Positions 13,105 through 26,020 of a stretch of DNA of 64,000 bases are shown one piece after another. The notes beneath the pieces are model-generated. The model saw nothing but the letters and a program-made list of their open reading frames with translations, ran no database searches and was not told where the DNA came from. The stretch comes from Adineta ricciae. Its lineage: Eukaryota > Rotifera > Eurotatoria > Adinetida > Adinetidae. Both the position numbers and the translations under genes were made by a program. The stretch is taken from NCBI GenBank assembly GCA_905250025.1, contig CAJNOJ010000011.1:439287-503286 (forward strand), in the 5' to 3' direction. The first letter of the stretch is position 1. The number at the start of each line of letters is the position of its first letter.

Positions 13105-15917
13105 TTATTCATCGTCGTCGAACTTGATTTTCTTTCTGTTCGTTTCATTTGCACCAAAGCCATTTTCGTTATTACCGGTGAAGCTACGCTTCATACCACG
13201 ACCGTCGAAACCGTTGGATGATGGCCGACCCTTTTTCGGTTCCGGACAATCAAATGATTTGTGACCAGTTTTACCACAATTGAAACAACCACCGCCACCT
13301 AATAGACATACTGGTTGTGCTTAGAGGATAGACTTGTATTATTAGAAGGACTTACCGGATCTGCGTTGAGATTGTTCACCATTGGCATCGGGACATTCGA
13401 ATGACTTGTGACCTTCTTTATGACCTAAATCAAATTATTTAGCATGAAACTTAAGAGAATGAAATATTTACATTTGAAACAAGCATCTAAAAGTAAAGAA
13501 GATATGAGTAAGATGAGGATTTCAATTTAATTTTTGTCGTACTCGATCGATCGCCATTGCGATTACCAGCATAACTTCCACCACGTGATGGTCCGCTGCC
13601 ATTACGTGAAAATCCTCGATAACCACCGGTTCTCGACGAATCATCAAGTGGTGGCAGTTTTTCAATGGCTTTCATTTGAATTCTCGGACTGTCTTTCCAA
13701 TAACTTTGCAATTGTTCGTCCAATTCACTTGGAATATCGAATACTGCGCTCTAATCAAAGCAAATTATTTGTTTTCCCATCGAATCTTCTCTCCAAATTC
13801 GATGTTTACATACTCGATAATCTGGTGTAAATGCAACTTGCGAACATTTACCTTTTGCATCAAAATCTTCACCAAAGCATTTACGTAACATTACAAATAC
13901 CAAACCTGGACCTTTTAACTCATCGGTAACTGTTAGCATATATGTGGTGTAATTCTAAATAATCAAATTAATGTTAACAAGTGAAAGGAAACGAAATATT
14001 TCGTTTACTTCTTTCTTGGTGAGAAGAGATCGAGGAACGATGTGGGTTGTACCGGATATGCACGCCAATGCAGCTGATAGAGCGTCGAGTGCATCACGTG
14101 TCTCGAGGATTTTCTCGGCTGCTTCACGAAAATGAGCTTTTGCGGCATCAGTTACACTATCGAGTGCTCTGGAAAATATTAATGAATAGATAAGACACAA
14201 TGGCGAAGAAAGATTACTTTGCTGCATCAGCGGACGATGCACTGAGAAGATCTGCTGTTCCTGGTGGTTCAATACGTGTGAATTTAATTCCCTAAATATA
14301 GCAAAGAACTGTAAAACTGAGTTAAGAATGACTGCGTTCATACTGCTTCGATTTCGACACGTTTAAGGTCACGTGTTTGATTCGATTTGTATAAACAAAT
14401 ACATTTTCCTTGTGCACCAGCTCGACCTGTTCGACCTGAGCGATGTATATATGATTCTACATCCTACAATTTAAAAAGAACTATAGGCATCGTTCAATGT
14501 AATGATGCTCTTACTTTAGGAGGAGCTGTAACAAGTACAAGGTCAACTTCCGGAATGTCCAGACCACGTGCAGCGACATCAGTTGTTATCAGTAAACGGT
14601 ATTTACCTTCACGAAATTTCTAAACATCATTACATAGTGTATTTGCTCAACTAAACAAATTCTACTGAACCTTAAGTACTAATTCACGTTTGTCTTGAGG
14701 AATATCACCATGTAAGACATGTGCTTCAGCTTTGATGTCATGGCTGACTGACAGTTCGTCCGCTTCCTTTTTGGTTTCGCAAAAGACGATCGCACGACCA
14801 TCGAGTGTACTGCTTGAATAGATTTGCACGAGAGAATTGATCACACCAGCTCGATCTTGATATGTGCAAGACACTGCCAGATGCTAAGTGAGCGACACAC
14901 ACACACACAGATAAGAAATAAAATTTCATGAAATATAAATTTACTTCAACATTTGCTGATGTTCGTTGTGCTCCTTTGACTAAATCAATTGTAACAAAAT
15001 CCTTCGACATGTATTTCTTTGTGGTTTTATGCACCCAGTCTGGCATTGTTGCCGAAAACACAATGAATTGTGGTTTCTTTTCCTGTTCTAAACAATCCCA
15101 AATCAAATTTTAACATACGAATTTCCATTTTTCGGAATTTTCATTACTTGCTGTAAACATGTAACCAAGAATTTCTTCAACATCGTCAATAAAACCCATA
15201 TCGAGCATTCGATCGACTTCATCCAGAACAACATGTTTTACTTTGCTTAAATCCAGTCTCTTCTTTTCGACAATATCTTTCAAACGGCCTGGTGTAGCAA
15301 CAAGGATATCGCATCCGTTTCGAATACTATTCTCTTGATCTTCGTATTTCTTTCCACCATAGATCGTTACGACGGATAAATCACTAACAATCGATTGAAA
15401 ATCATCAGAGATTTGCTTAGCTAAAACATCAAACATTCCGCGTTAAATTTTTGTTTCTCCATCCTACTTACTCAATTCTCTTGTTGGTGCTAAAACAAGA
15501 GCACGTGGAGCTCTTCCACGGACTAATTTGACTGATGTGTCATTTTGGAGAATTTCAACAACCGGTATGGCAAATCCCAAGGTTTTACCAGTACCTGTAT
15601 ATGCCTGAACTAAACAATCTTTTTGCTCATAGACGTGTTTGTAGCTTTCTGCTTGAACGGGAAACAGAAAGCTAATATTTCGATCTAGAAAAACACAGAA
15701 GAATTCATTTGGTGTTTGAAATGTTTTCAGAATTACCTTTCAGTTTTTTAATAGTTTTCTTCGAAATATTAAAATGTTTGAAATTTCCTTTTTCCTTGTC
15801 TTCATCCTTTAAATGCATATGTGTTGTTGATGAATTGTCTCCATTGGTTGTCATCTCATCATCGCCATTCTCTTGTTCATTGTTAACGACGATTTTATCT
15901 TGATTTCTGAGTTTCAT
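13105..15917 (-). CDS. DDX21: DDX21/DDX50-like DEAD-box RNA helicase with two CCHC zinc knuckles
   Basis: Fourteen exons sum to 2,109 bases (702 aa): 15917-15737, 15684-15472, 15420-15148, 15087-14945, 14883-14671, 14619-14515, 14463-14344, 14291-14218, 14168-14009, 13954-13814, 13750-13543, 13486-13472, 13424-13356, 13298-13105. Helicase motifs are visible: [22 protein letters not shown] (a DEAD variant, as in DDX21), [20 protein letters not shown] and [15 protein letters not shown]-type RNA-binding domain follows, then an Arg/Gly-rich segment and two CX2CX4HX4C knuckles ([14 protein letters not shown] and [14 protein letters not shown]). The tail is Lys-rich. DDX21 works in nucleolar rRNA processing. 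The knuckles are not part of vertebrate DDX21. Exon 12 is only 15 bases. Confidence 0.9.
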
Positions 15918-16179
15918 TTCGATTTATTTTCTTCTTCTTATGTAAATGATGAGATCTAAAATTGAAACCAAACGAATTCTAACCCTAGGTAAGATAAAAA
16001 ACAGATTCACCAAAGTTTATTCTTCGAATACTACAAACGAGAGAAGAGAAAAAAAATAGAAATTCTTTGCCTATATTCATCTTGAAACATGCAATCAAAT
16101 AGAAATTCGAACGAAAGACTATCGGACGGAGAGATGCAACGAATAAGTAAAAATAGAAAATAGAGGGATTTTAAAGGAA

Positions 16180-18694
16180 TTATAAATATTTGCGAATATA
16201 TTCAAACACACGTTCTTCCATATAAATACGCTCATCAAGTTTTCTCGGCATGTGTCGTTCATCAGGAAATAGAATTAATTCGTATGGTTTATTCGCTCGT
16301 ATCAATGCGTTGACAAGACGAGCTGTATGACGAAAATGAACATTTTCATCGATTAGACCATGTATAAGCATCAAATGTCCTTTCAAATTATTTACATGGT
16401 ACATGACACTTGAAACTTCGTATCCATTTGGATTTTCTTCAGGTGTACCCATATATCTTTCGGTATAATGAGTATCATACCTACAAAAGAATACGCTTAT
16501 ATGAAATTTTGCTACAAATATCTTACCCATCCCAGTGTGTCACTGGTGCACCGGCAATACCCAATTTGAAAACGTCACTTGCACGAACTAAGGCCATCGC
16601 AGACATGTAGCCGCCGTAGGACCATCCGTATATGCCAACACGATTCTCATCGGTGATACCTTGTTTGATAAGATGGCGAACACCATCGATTTGATCTTCA
16701 AGCTCCAAATGGCCCATGTCATATTTTATTACACTTTCGAAAGCGACACCACGATTCAAACTACCACGATTATCGAGTCGTAAAACAACGTAACCCGATT
16801 GCACTAAACGTTGACAACGCATATCACTTCGAAGTGACCAAGAATTAACAACACTAAAAGAAGAGAATGATGCTTTCCTAACATAGACAGATCGTCAGAT
16901 TTACCGCTGGAGATGTGGCCCTCCATAAACGGATACCAATGTAGGATAAGGTGTTTGATATTTGCCTGGTTCATCATCTGGCTTATATAATGCACAGTAA
17001 AGTGTATTGTTATTTCGATTTTGTATAGAAAATAAAGTTGGTTTAATAAAATGAAATTGGTCTATGGTTGGATGTTGTTTTTGTATGAAATGATCGAATA
17101 TTTTGACAATCTCTTTCTTGTTAACATCCAATAATCTAATAATTGGCTGTTGGTCGATAGAATTCCACTGTGTTACGCAATATTGATATGTTTGATTAAA
17201 ACAATAGACTATATGGCAACCGGATTCTTGTGTAATTCGTTCGACTTGTGGTATTTCATCCTTATAATTGACACTATATAGATGAACTTCAAGTGGAGTT
17301 TCTCGATTAGCTAAAAAGTAAACAATGGAGTTCGTTTCATCGATGTCAACAATTTGCTGCACGACCCAGTTTCCACTGGTTAACAGTTTGATTAGTTTTC
17401 CCGTCTGTAAATCGCGCAACTCTAAATGCATAAAACCGGTTCGTTCACTAGCCCATATGAATTGTTCAGGTGTGTTCTTCAGTGTATAAAATAGATCATG
17501 CAGATTAATCCATGATTGACTTGTTTCTTCGAGTAATCGCTTCAGTTTAGATGGATTTCGAAGATCATATTGATATAACTCTAATCTTGTTTGCTGACGA
17601 TTTTCTATCTGTAAAGCGAGTGAGTTATCAGGAAAGAATTGTACACGCGGTATGTAATAGTCATCGAATGAGCTCAAGTCCACCCAATGTACATTTGGCC
17701 CATGTTTTTGATCGTTACTGGTGAGATCGATGATACCGACAGTTACTCGAACATTTTCTTTGCCAGTAAATGGATAACGATGTTCTTCCACCTAAAGTAT
17801 TCAAAAATAATAGTGGAATCAGATTTGAAGAAAGATCCTCAAACATACATATTCAGGATCATCAGAACCTGAATGTGATATGCGAAAAACAGGTACGTTT
17901 GATTCATCAACTTGAGTGAATGCAATCAAGCTCGAATCATCCGACCACCAGAACCCATCATTTCGATCCATTTCTTCCTGGGCGATAAATTCCGCAAGGC
18001 CATTGGTTTTATTTGGACAATTGCGTGCATCAAATGTCAATTGTCTTGGTTGAGCACGCGGATTCGATGGTAACGTCGATATACAATAAAGTTCACAATC
18101 TTGAACATATGCAACGAATTTTCCATCAGGTGATAATTTAGGATCAAGTATGGGAGTCTGGTACGTTCCACTAACCAGCAATCGAAGTTCTTTTTTGTCA
18201 TGAATATACAAATCACTGGCAATAGGGATGAGCATTATCCATTGTGTTTTATCTTTTGTCCATTGATAACGTGTTATGCCAGTTATTAATTGACGTTGAC
18301 GCTAAAAATGAAAGATGCACAATATACTCGAATGTTTTCATTTTATATACACGTAAAAGTTTAGAATTAGTTCTGTTTGCTTTGAAAGTTCGTTATGGAT
18401 TTAACTCTCTCTCTCGAAGATGAGAAAAAACACACCTACTTCACGTCGAAATTTTTCTTCCATTGAAAAATTATCTTCCATCACTTGATCAGCATCATCA
18501 TCGGGCGCAGCATAGATAAATTCTCTATTAGTTCGTAGATTAAATGCATACAATTGCCTAATTAATGATTGATTCAGTGAACGAAGATAAGTGATAATAT
18601 TATCATCCGGACTGAAGTGGATTGATTCGGCTAGATCATAACCAGGTTGAGGAATTAATGCTACATCTCTACTGGTTATTCGTTTATAAGGCAT
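16180..18694 (-). CDS. dipeptidyl peptidase (S9B prolyl oligopeptidase family), plant-type
   Basis: Five exons (18694-18440, 18301-17849, 17791-16905, 16853-16527, 16480-16180) sum to 2,223 bases, or 740 aa. A beta-propeller N-terminal part is followed by an alpha/beta-hydrolase domain. The nucleophile elbow is GWSYGGYMS, the acid is in [19 protein letters not shown] and the His in [27 protein letters not shown] supplies the Glu pair that binds the substrate N-terminus in DPP4/8/9. Segments such as [11 protein letters not shown] with ITRYQW, and the C-terminal [20 protein letters not shown], resemble plant DPP-like proteins more than animal DPP8/9 as I know them. There is no signal peptide, so it is probably cytosolic. 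ATTTCAG abuts the ATG. Confidence 0.88.
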
Positions 18695-18880
18695 CTGAAA
18701 TATATGTATATAGAGAGAGAAAAAATATCATTGCACGACGATAAAAGAATAATTCGTGATTAGAGTGCAAATGCTGGATTTTTAAGTACTTAAATTCAGA
18801 AGGAAGAGAAAAACTATCGAACGTTAAAATATAGTGAGAAGAAACAAATGAAATATACATGTAAAGTCGTTCAATTCTCT

Positions 18881-21800
18881 TTAGTCACGTTTTTTCTGTT
18901 CCATGTTGCTTTGCGATTGTTCGTAGGAGGGCGGCATTTGTGGAACGTACATTTGACCGCCATAGGCATTGTTTTGATAAGCTGGTTGAGGTGGATACTG
19001 TACCGGTGCTGATGGTACTTCCGGATATTGTGGAATGAATTCTGCCCGTGGAAGACCGGTGGGTTGGCGTTGGTAAACACCTTCATAAGGTGCTTGGGCT
19101 GGCGAAACATACATCGTTGTCTCTACAAACAGAAGTAGATCGTATCAAATCATATTCAGCAATTTTTAATCTCACCTGCAAAATGATTATTTGATGATTG
19201 TGCTGCCTGATATGACGGTGGTGGAGGTTCATACAGATTTTCTGCTGCCATGCTGTAAGATCTAAAATAATTCGAAAGAATGCTTAACCAACGAATCGTG
19301 GAGAAAAGTCGATGGTCATTTACGGTGGTGCTTGGTTTTGTCGATGAACTACAAAGAAAAAGAGTACAATAATTTATGAAGCGTCTCATTTGACATTAAA
19401 GATGACTCACAAATTGAATTAACCTCACGTAATGCTTTACTAGCATCAATAGCACCACCAGATGAATAGGTTAATTGAAATTTAACTTCACCTTGAAATC
19501 CACCTGTAAGAAACGAAAGAAAAATGAGAGAAATGTCAATCATAACGATTGTTCTTATCAGTTAATTGCTCCAATGGAATATAAAGATAAAACGAATCGA
19601 GAAGAAAGAGGAATCGAGTACTCAACGATGATGGCGATTAAACAACAAACGTGGAGTTTTATTGCGTTCATCTGTATTCTTAATATCCGAATAACATTTG
19701 AAATAGAAGCTGAAATTGATTACTATCGATATTTACAACAATTTGGTTATACGCCAAACGTTGAAGGTCGACGGTTATTCAGTATTTTGGCTAAATCATC
19801 TTATACAGAAGGAATTCTTAAATTACAACGTCTTTACAAATTGCCAGTGAGCTCTTTTTTCGGAATTAAGTTATTTTTCTCGAAATAGCAAATATAGGAA
19901 ACTGGTCAATTCGATGAAATAACGACAAATTTTATGCGAAAATCGCGCTGTGGTAATCCTGATCTCGGCACCTATGACTCAATCGGGCGTCCTGTGAACA
20001 TCGATGTACCTGAACAAATATCCGCCAACAATGTTCAAAGTCGATCAGGTAACGCAAAAAGTCCGGTACATTCGTCAGCGCAAACATCTATTTGGCCAAA
20101 AAAACACTTAAGATGGTACGTAGAAGAATATCCTACAAAACAACAGTTTATCCCATCTAATGAACAAATTCGTCGTATATTTCACCAATCGTTTGCTGAT
20201 TGGCAAAAATATTCCGGATTAACCTTTGAAATGACCACATTAAAAGATATGGCCGACATCAAAATCCAATTTCGTTCTTTAAATCACTCAGATGGTTATC
20301 CATTCGATGGACCGGGAAAAACCTTAGCACATGCATTCTATCCTACAAGTGGCGACATACATTTTGATGATGATGAATCTTTCACCGACAAGTATACGAA
20401 TAATCACGAAGAATATACGCTAAGACTGATCGCCGCACATGAAATCGGACATGCGCTAGGCTTATCACATTCATTCGATCAAGATTCATTAATGTATCCT
20501 ATCTATCAACAGTTTAATGCAAGCTATGAATTGTCTATTGATGACCAACAAAGTATTCAAGCTCTATACGGCGCACCACAAATTCAGCTGAAGCCAACAT
20601 TACCAACGTTCGTCACATCAAAGCACTCATCTGATATTATACCTAGTGACAATTGGTGCTCAGGTCAATTCCAAACGGGTTGCGAAGGACCAGATGGAGA
20701 ACTCTACCTCTTTCGAGAGAATCAAGTATGGCGATATCAGGCAAAGAAAAGACGATCATGGGATCCTCAGCCACGGTTAATCAGCGAACGTTTTCCATTG
20801 TTAACTGACGCAACGATTACCGCGTGCGTAAAATCATCCCTTGGCTACACATATTTATTTCGAAACTATCGAATGTGGAAAGTGAAAACGCATTGGGCTA
20901 TCGATGGACCTCATATCCTATACGGCAAACACTATCCACAAAATCCACGTATTGCTCTCCTACATCAAAATTCGATTTATTTGATACGGAATCGTCTGAT
21001 CTATCGATTGAACGAATACGATCATAATCGAGAATTAGAAATTCGTACAATCGATTCAATACTCTATCCACCACCGGAAGAATTTATTCGATCGGGCTTC
21101 ACGTATTCAAAACATCATTATATCTTCACAAAAAGATTAGTTTATGTCTATGACTCTACATATGGAAATCTTCTACCAGGTTATCCGAAATCTATTACAA
21201 ATGGTTGGTTTGCATGCGAAGGCGCGTCTGAATCACCAAATTGGAAGAAAAAAATGACTTCAACGATGCGGACATCACCATCAAATTCGTATCGAAAACA
21301 CGATCATGAAGACGATGAGTACGCTCATCCTTTTCACCATCATCACCACCATTCACGCCACTATCACCATCATAATCGATTTCGTCGACCATGGTTCGAA
21401 CATCGACCACCTTCTCCTCCTCCTGAGTATCGCCGTCGATGGCAAGATTGAAATATATACTTAAAAATCTCTTTCTATTTTCTGTAAGCACTCAATCAGG
21501 CTCTTAATATCACATTCAATCGAAAATAACTAGAGAAAAGTTTCAAGCACACTCACCGTTCGGATGTGCTGCAGCAATGCCAGAAATATAATTAGCACCA
21601 AAAATCGGTTGTTCAACACGTAAGTTTTTCATGTACATAAAAGCCACGGCAAACGAGAGTAAATTATCTCGTTGATCATCGCTGAGGAAGATCATTCGAT
21701 GAGTTGTAACGAAAACCTTGCCCTTATGTTTACCACGGAAAACTTCACTATATTGACGACTAGCATCATCGAATGCTAATGTCACATTCTTCGAATGATT

Positions 21801-21910
21801 AACAATTCTAAAAGTGATATTGATGATTTAGGAAAAGGATTTTTGGTGATTTACTGTTCGCCTTGGTAGAGCAAAAGACCACCTTGATAATGTGCTTGGT
21901 TGATCGACAT
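18881..21910 (-). CDS. WBP2: WW domain-binding protein 2-like protein
   Basis: Six exons (21910-21855, 21807-21557, 19503-19411, 19348-19324, 19261-19176, 19122-18881) sum to 753 bases, or 250 aa. The N-terminal GRAM-like domain contains GKVFVTTHRMIFLSDD, QPIFGANYISGIAA and, after the large intron, GEVKFQLTYSSGGAID, matching WBP2 (GANYIKGTV, TFTAGGAIEF). The C-terminus is Pro/Tyr/Gln-rich with PPxY motifs (PPPPSYQ, PPSYEQ) that bind WW domains. Known WBP2 acts as a transcription coactivator with YAP-type partners. Exon 4 is a 25-base microexon. The second intron is 2,053 bases against about 50 elsewhere, because it contains a complete metalloprotease gene on the other strand. Confidence 0.92.
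19628..21451 (+). CDS. secreted matrix metalloprotease with hemopexin domain and His-rich tail
   Basis: Two exons (19628-19846, 19898-21451) give 590 aa. A signal peptide (MAIKQQTWSFIAFICILNI) is followed by a peptidoglycan-binding-like prodomain and the cysteine switch MRKSRCGNPD. The catalytic domain has HEIGHALGLSHSFDQDSLMY, the HExxHxxGxxH zinc site with Met-turn. A Pro/Thr linker leads to a four-blade hemopexin-like region beginning at CEGPDGELYLFRENQVW and ending GWFACEG. No furin RXKR site is apparent after the prodomain. The last 50 residues are His-rich (two runs of up to six His). The gene lies wholly inside WBP2 intron 2 in antisense. An earlier ATG at 19574 is possible but would bury the signal peptide. 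Confidence 0.93.
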
Positions 21911-22366
21911 TTTGATGTTTATATGGAAACAATTATGAAATAACTTTGACTTTTGAGATCAAAATCGAATCGTTATCGTTGTAGTGCAAATAAATTTCGA
22001 CGTGAGTAAATAATCCAGATTTTATTTTGTGTAGAAGAACGAAATTTCCTACAGGTCGAACAAACCACCAATGTTATTCAGCCTCTGTTTTCACTAAATT
22101 TTTTGTTCGAAAAACGGAAATAACTGTCGAATCACTTTTTCGCCTCGTCATATCTGGTCTTGTTATGAAAAAAAAAACAATAAATTAAGTTGTGAACAAT
22201 CGGCGACATCTGTCCTGTGAGAAACTCGCCGATAGTCGCAAATGAAAAACTCAGAATAGTTCCGAGAGAAACCAATTTAATAGTTCAATACATAACAAAT
22301 TTATAAAAAATAGATGATCGTTTATTTAATAAAATGAAGAGGACATATTGCTTTCTCTTTTATTAA
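21911..22366. other. intergenic interval
   Basis: AT-rich gap between the WBP2 start and the RASEF stop; both genes are on minus. It includes an AATAAA-like 3' signal region for RASEF near 22325. No gene is recognised. Confidence 0.4.
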
Positions 22367-25300
22367 TTAATCACCACAACAACTCGACTTCTTTCGCGTT
22401 TGCTTATCCAAATCTATTCCTGCCGTACGAAAACGCTCTAGATCTTCGTTGCATTGCATATCTCTACAGTAAGAAAAGATTTATTTTTACCCTCTTGAAA
22501 AGAAATTTTCTATCGTTACATACCGTGCTAATTCATACAATGTTTCACTGGAGTTAGTTCCATCTTTCGCACTGGTTTCGATAAATAATGCTTTATACAT
22601 CTAGAAAACGTGATGCCATTCATCGAATATATTGAATATTTATACAGTTGCGAAACAAACCCTGGCTAATTTTTCACCTTCAGCTTTTTCAATGACACGT
22701 TTGCCTTCAGCTCGCATTTGATCTCGAAGATCGATTTTATTAGCAACGATCATCACAGATACCTTCTTCGGTGTAGAATCGGTGATTGTGTCGATCCATT
22801 CACGAACATTCAAGAATGACCGTTCATATGTCGAATCGTAGACGAGAATTACACCATCACATCGGCGAAAGTATGACTTAGCAATACTACGAAATCTGTA
22901 GTAAATCAATCGTTTATTAGCAGTGAAATTTATCTCGCAAATATCTTAACCTTTCTTGTCCAGCTGTGTCCCATAATTGAAGTGCGACGCGTTTACCATC
23001 GACTTCAATTTCCTTGTTTTGAAAATCGACACCTAGTGTAGTACTTGCGCTGGTTTCGAATTTTTCTTTACATAGACGCATAATTAGTGCGGTTTTGCCG
23101 ACAGCAGCATCACCGCAAAATACTACTTTGAACATACGACTAGATTAAAAATAAATAAGATACGACAAGCAAAAAGGATGACAAGACGTTACTCAAATGG
23201 AAGATCTCGTATGGTATCCGGTGTAGCTGATCTATCACTTTGTACTCCTGTAGATGCTTGTGCAATCGGATTTGCTCGTTTTAGCGCTCGGTGTTGTGAC
23301 ATTCGTTTTGGATGGCTTCGATCAAGTGGAAATTGCTAAAGATCCAGGAGTCTAGAAATTAACTAGGGTGAGGAAAATGTATTTGCTCTACCTGTACAAA
23401 AACATCATCTGAATCTGAATAATCATTAATGCGTTTGGTCAGCAATGGTCGAAATTGTTTATTGTTAAGCGATGTTTGTCGATTGAGTTTCGAATCTCGT
23501 TCTGATTCTGCTTCAGTCGCATCTCGACCTGTTGTCAATGACAATCCACTATCTATATTAAATAAAACCACATTCATGAATATTTCCTTTCAAAAGAATG
23601 TTTTGTAATTCAAGCATAAATATGTTTCGATTAATCGCATTGGATGGAGGAAAAGAAATTTGTTAAAAACAACATTGATTGATTTCTGTTATATGCACAT
23701 GCAAACAAACCGTTCATCGTACTATTGCCATCGGCAGATGAGTTCGCCTTATCGATAGTTGCTAATGATGAAAATTTGTTTGAGGATATATCCGTCGCCA
23801 AGTTTTTCAATGTCCCAGCTCTATTGTTAATTATACCTATTTCATCAGTCGAATCTAGATCAAATGAATCGAATCTTCGTGCATTGTTGCCCGGTGTGTA
23901 TGACGGTGATGGACTATCGCAAAGGAAAATGAATAATGTTTATCATTCATCTTTATTAGAGCAATCATACCTGTCTAACTTATTATTATTCCAATAGTTG
24001 CCTAATGTTGATCCAGCTGTAGATACTAGTCGTCCTGCCGGAAGAGAATTCTGTAGAAACGAAGAGAGGCATGTGTTGTTAAACTGACTAAATTAATCTT
24101 ACGGTTTTCAGAATGGTCGAATTTGTTTTATTCGCTTCAATATGTGCACGTAAAGAGTCATTTTCATCACGAAGTTGTTTATTAACTTCCCTAAGAACAA
24201 AAATAGGTACATAATTTCCGATGAGTGAATTATTTTCCACTCAAAGTACATACACTAAGTGTCGAACGTTCGTTTGTAATGACTCTTTCTCTCGATGATT
24301 ACCCGATGATGATTGTTTCTCTCTGAAAAAAAATCATCGATTAAAACATATTCTGGTCTACATATCAGTTTCGATATTTACTGTAAGAGCAAACTCTGCC
24401 GTTCATTGAGTTGTGCTTTCAATGATTGAATATCACTTTTAAGGATCGCATTGGTAGTCAATGTATCGTTTAAAGATGCGTTCAGAGTTTGATTTTCTCC
24501 GGTCAATTTTGCAATTTCTTCACGTAATGAAATAGTCGAAGAATCATCTTCGCTTTTTTGTGCAGAATAACGCTTTTCGATCTACTCAAATAAAAATGTA
24601 GATTCATCGTTGACCTTTTGTCTTCAAGTGAAATTTTACCGTTTGTAATCGTTGAATTGTCAGTTTTAAATCGCTGATTTCACTTTGAGCACGTTGTTGA
24701 ATCAATTCGCGTTCTTGTTCGAATTTTTTTCGTTCCTGATCAAAAGAAAAGTTCGGTGTTTCTGCAGAATTACATCAAATATCATTTACAGTATCTCGTA
24801 TCTTCTCCTCAATCTCCCGCATGTCTTGTTCTTGTTCCATTTCGATATTTCTCAAATATCTTTCATGTGTTTCTTTTTCACTAGATTGAAAAGCAAAGTC
24901 AACACACATCGTTGAGATTCGATTTCGACTTTCGAACATTACCGCTTATAAGAATCTTCTAATCGTTTGATTTCCTTGCGATATTTGAGCATATCACAGA
25001 CAAACACTTCAAGAATCGATTGAAATTGTTGAGTTGCATCACTTGAACCATTACGAAGTGTTTCATAAAACTCGAATATTTGCTCTTGACTAGAAAACAA
25101 AAAAAACAAATCTCTGTATGAATCATCTTCTGGTGATTGTATATTGAAAGAAACCCGAAAAAGAGATGATCAACATTTGCTGATTGTTCAACCGTTTTAA
25201 ACGAAGCACTATAAACTGTTTACACTCGTCTACATACTTCGAGAAAATATCGTCGTTCGACATTTTGTGATTAGCTACGTCCATTGAATACTAGTAACAA

Positions 25301-26020
25301 ATAACGAAATGGCTAATTTGTCTATCTGCACACGTTGTTATTATGAAAAAAAATAATCAAAATCGTTTCGTCTGCGACATCATCGATATAGTCATTTATA
25401 ATACTCTATTTTTTTTCTTGCCGCTTTCGTTCTCGTTCTCTTTTCATCTTCAACGATATGCACAATTTCGTATACATACGTGTTTACTAAAAAACAACAC
25501 AACCTGGTTAGACATACGCAAAAGTAATGCGACTTTTTTTACTAACGTACATTAGAAGTGTGGGTGATTGTCAACTTAAACGCGAAGGAAAAACGTTACA
25601 GTTACTAATAAATGCATGGGTGGTAATATGCACGAAACGACTTATAATAATTACACACATAATGATATGAGAGGTAAACTTTGCGCCAACTCATGTACAA
25701 CTGTCATAAGCAATACGAGGTGTATATCTGATTTCTTTATGATAGGCATACCACGCAAGATCGTTGAAGATTTCGTTGAGTTGAGCATGGGTCACGATGT
25801 CTTTCGTCTTAGTCTGCCGTGAGTGATCATTGAGGCCAAGGAGTTCTTGTAAAGATATTCGATTGTCACGGTCTATATCGTATTCATCGAATATTGTGTC
25901 GATTTCTAACGGCGTCAGGTTAGGACACGCTTGTTGAAGTTTGTTCCTATCGATATAACCAGTTCCATCTGTATTCAACATTTGAAAAATCGTATTCATA
26001 TCATCGGTATTACCCATCAT
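22367..26020 (-). CDS. RASEF: RASEF (Rab45)-like large Rab GTPase with EF-hands and coiled coil
   Basis: A multi-exon gene reading from 26020. The first exon encodes an EF-hand pair; the second loop, [12 protein letters not shown], is canonical and the first ([13 protein letters not shown]) is weaker. Mid exons (about 25.27 to 24.1 kb) encode long Glu/Lys/Gln coiled coil. A Ser/Asn-rich linker (24.0 to 23.2 kb) precedes the Rab domain: GDAAVGKT P-loop, TLGVDFQNK switch [20 protein letters not shown] switch II across an intron, NKIDLRD and ETSAKDG. The C-terminus KKSSCCGD carries a di-Cys prenylation motif. Human RASEF has the same order. The Rab exons are certain. The link to the EF-hand exon across 25.3-25.75 kb is inferred from domain order. 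Confidence 0.85.
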
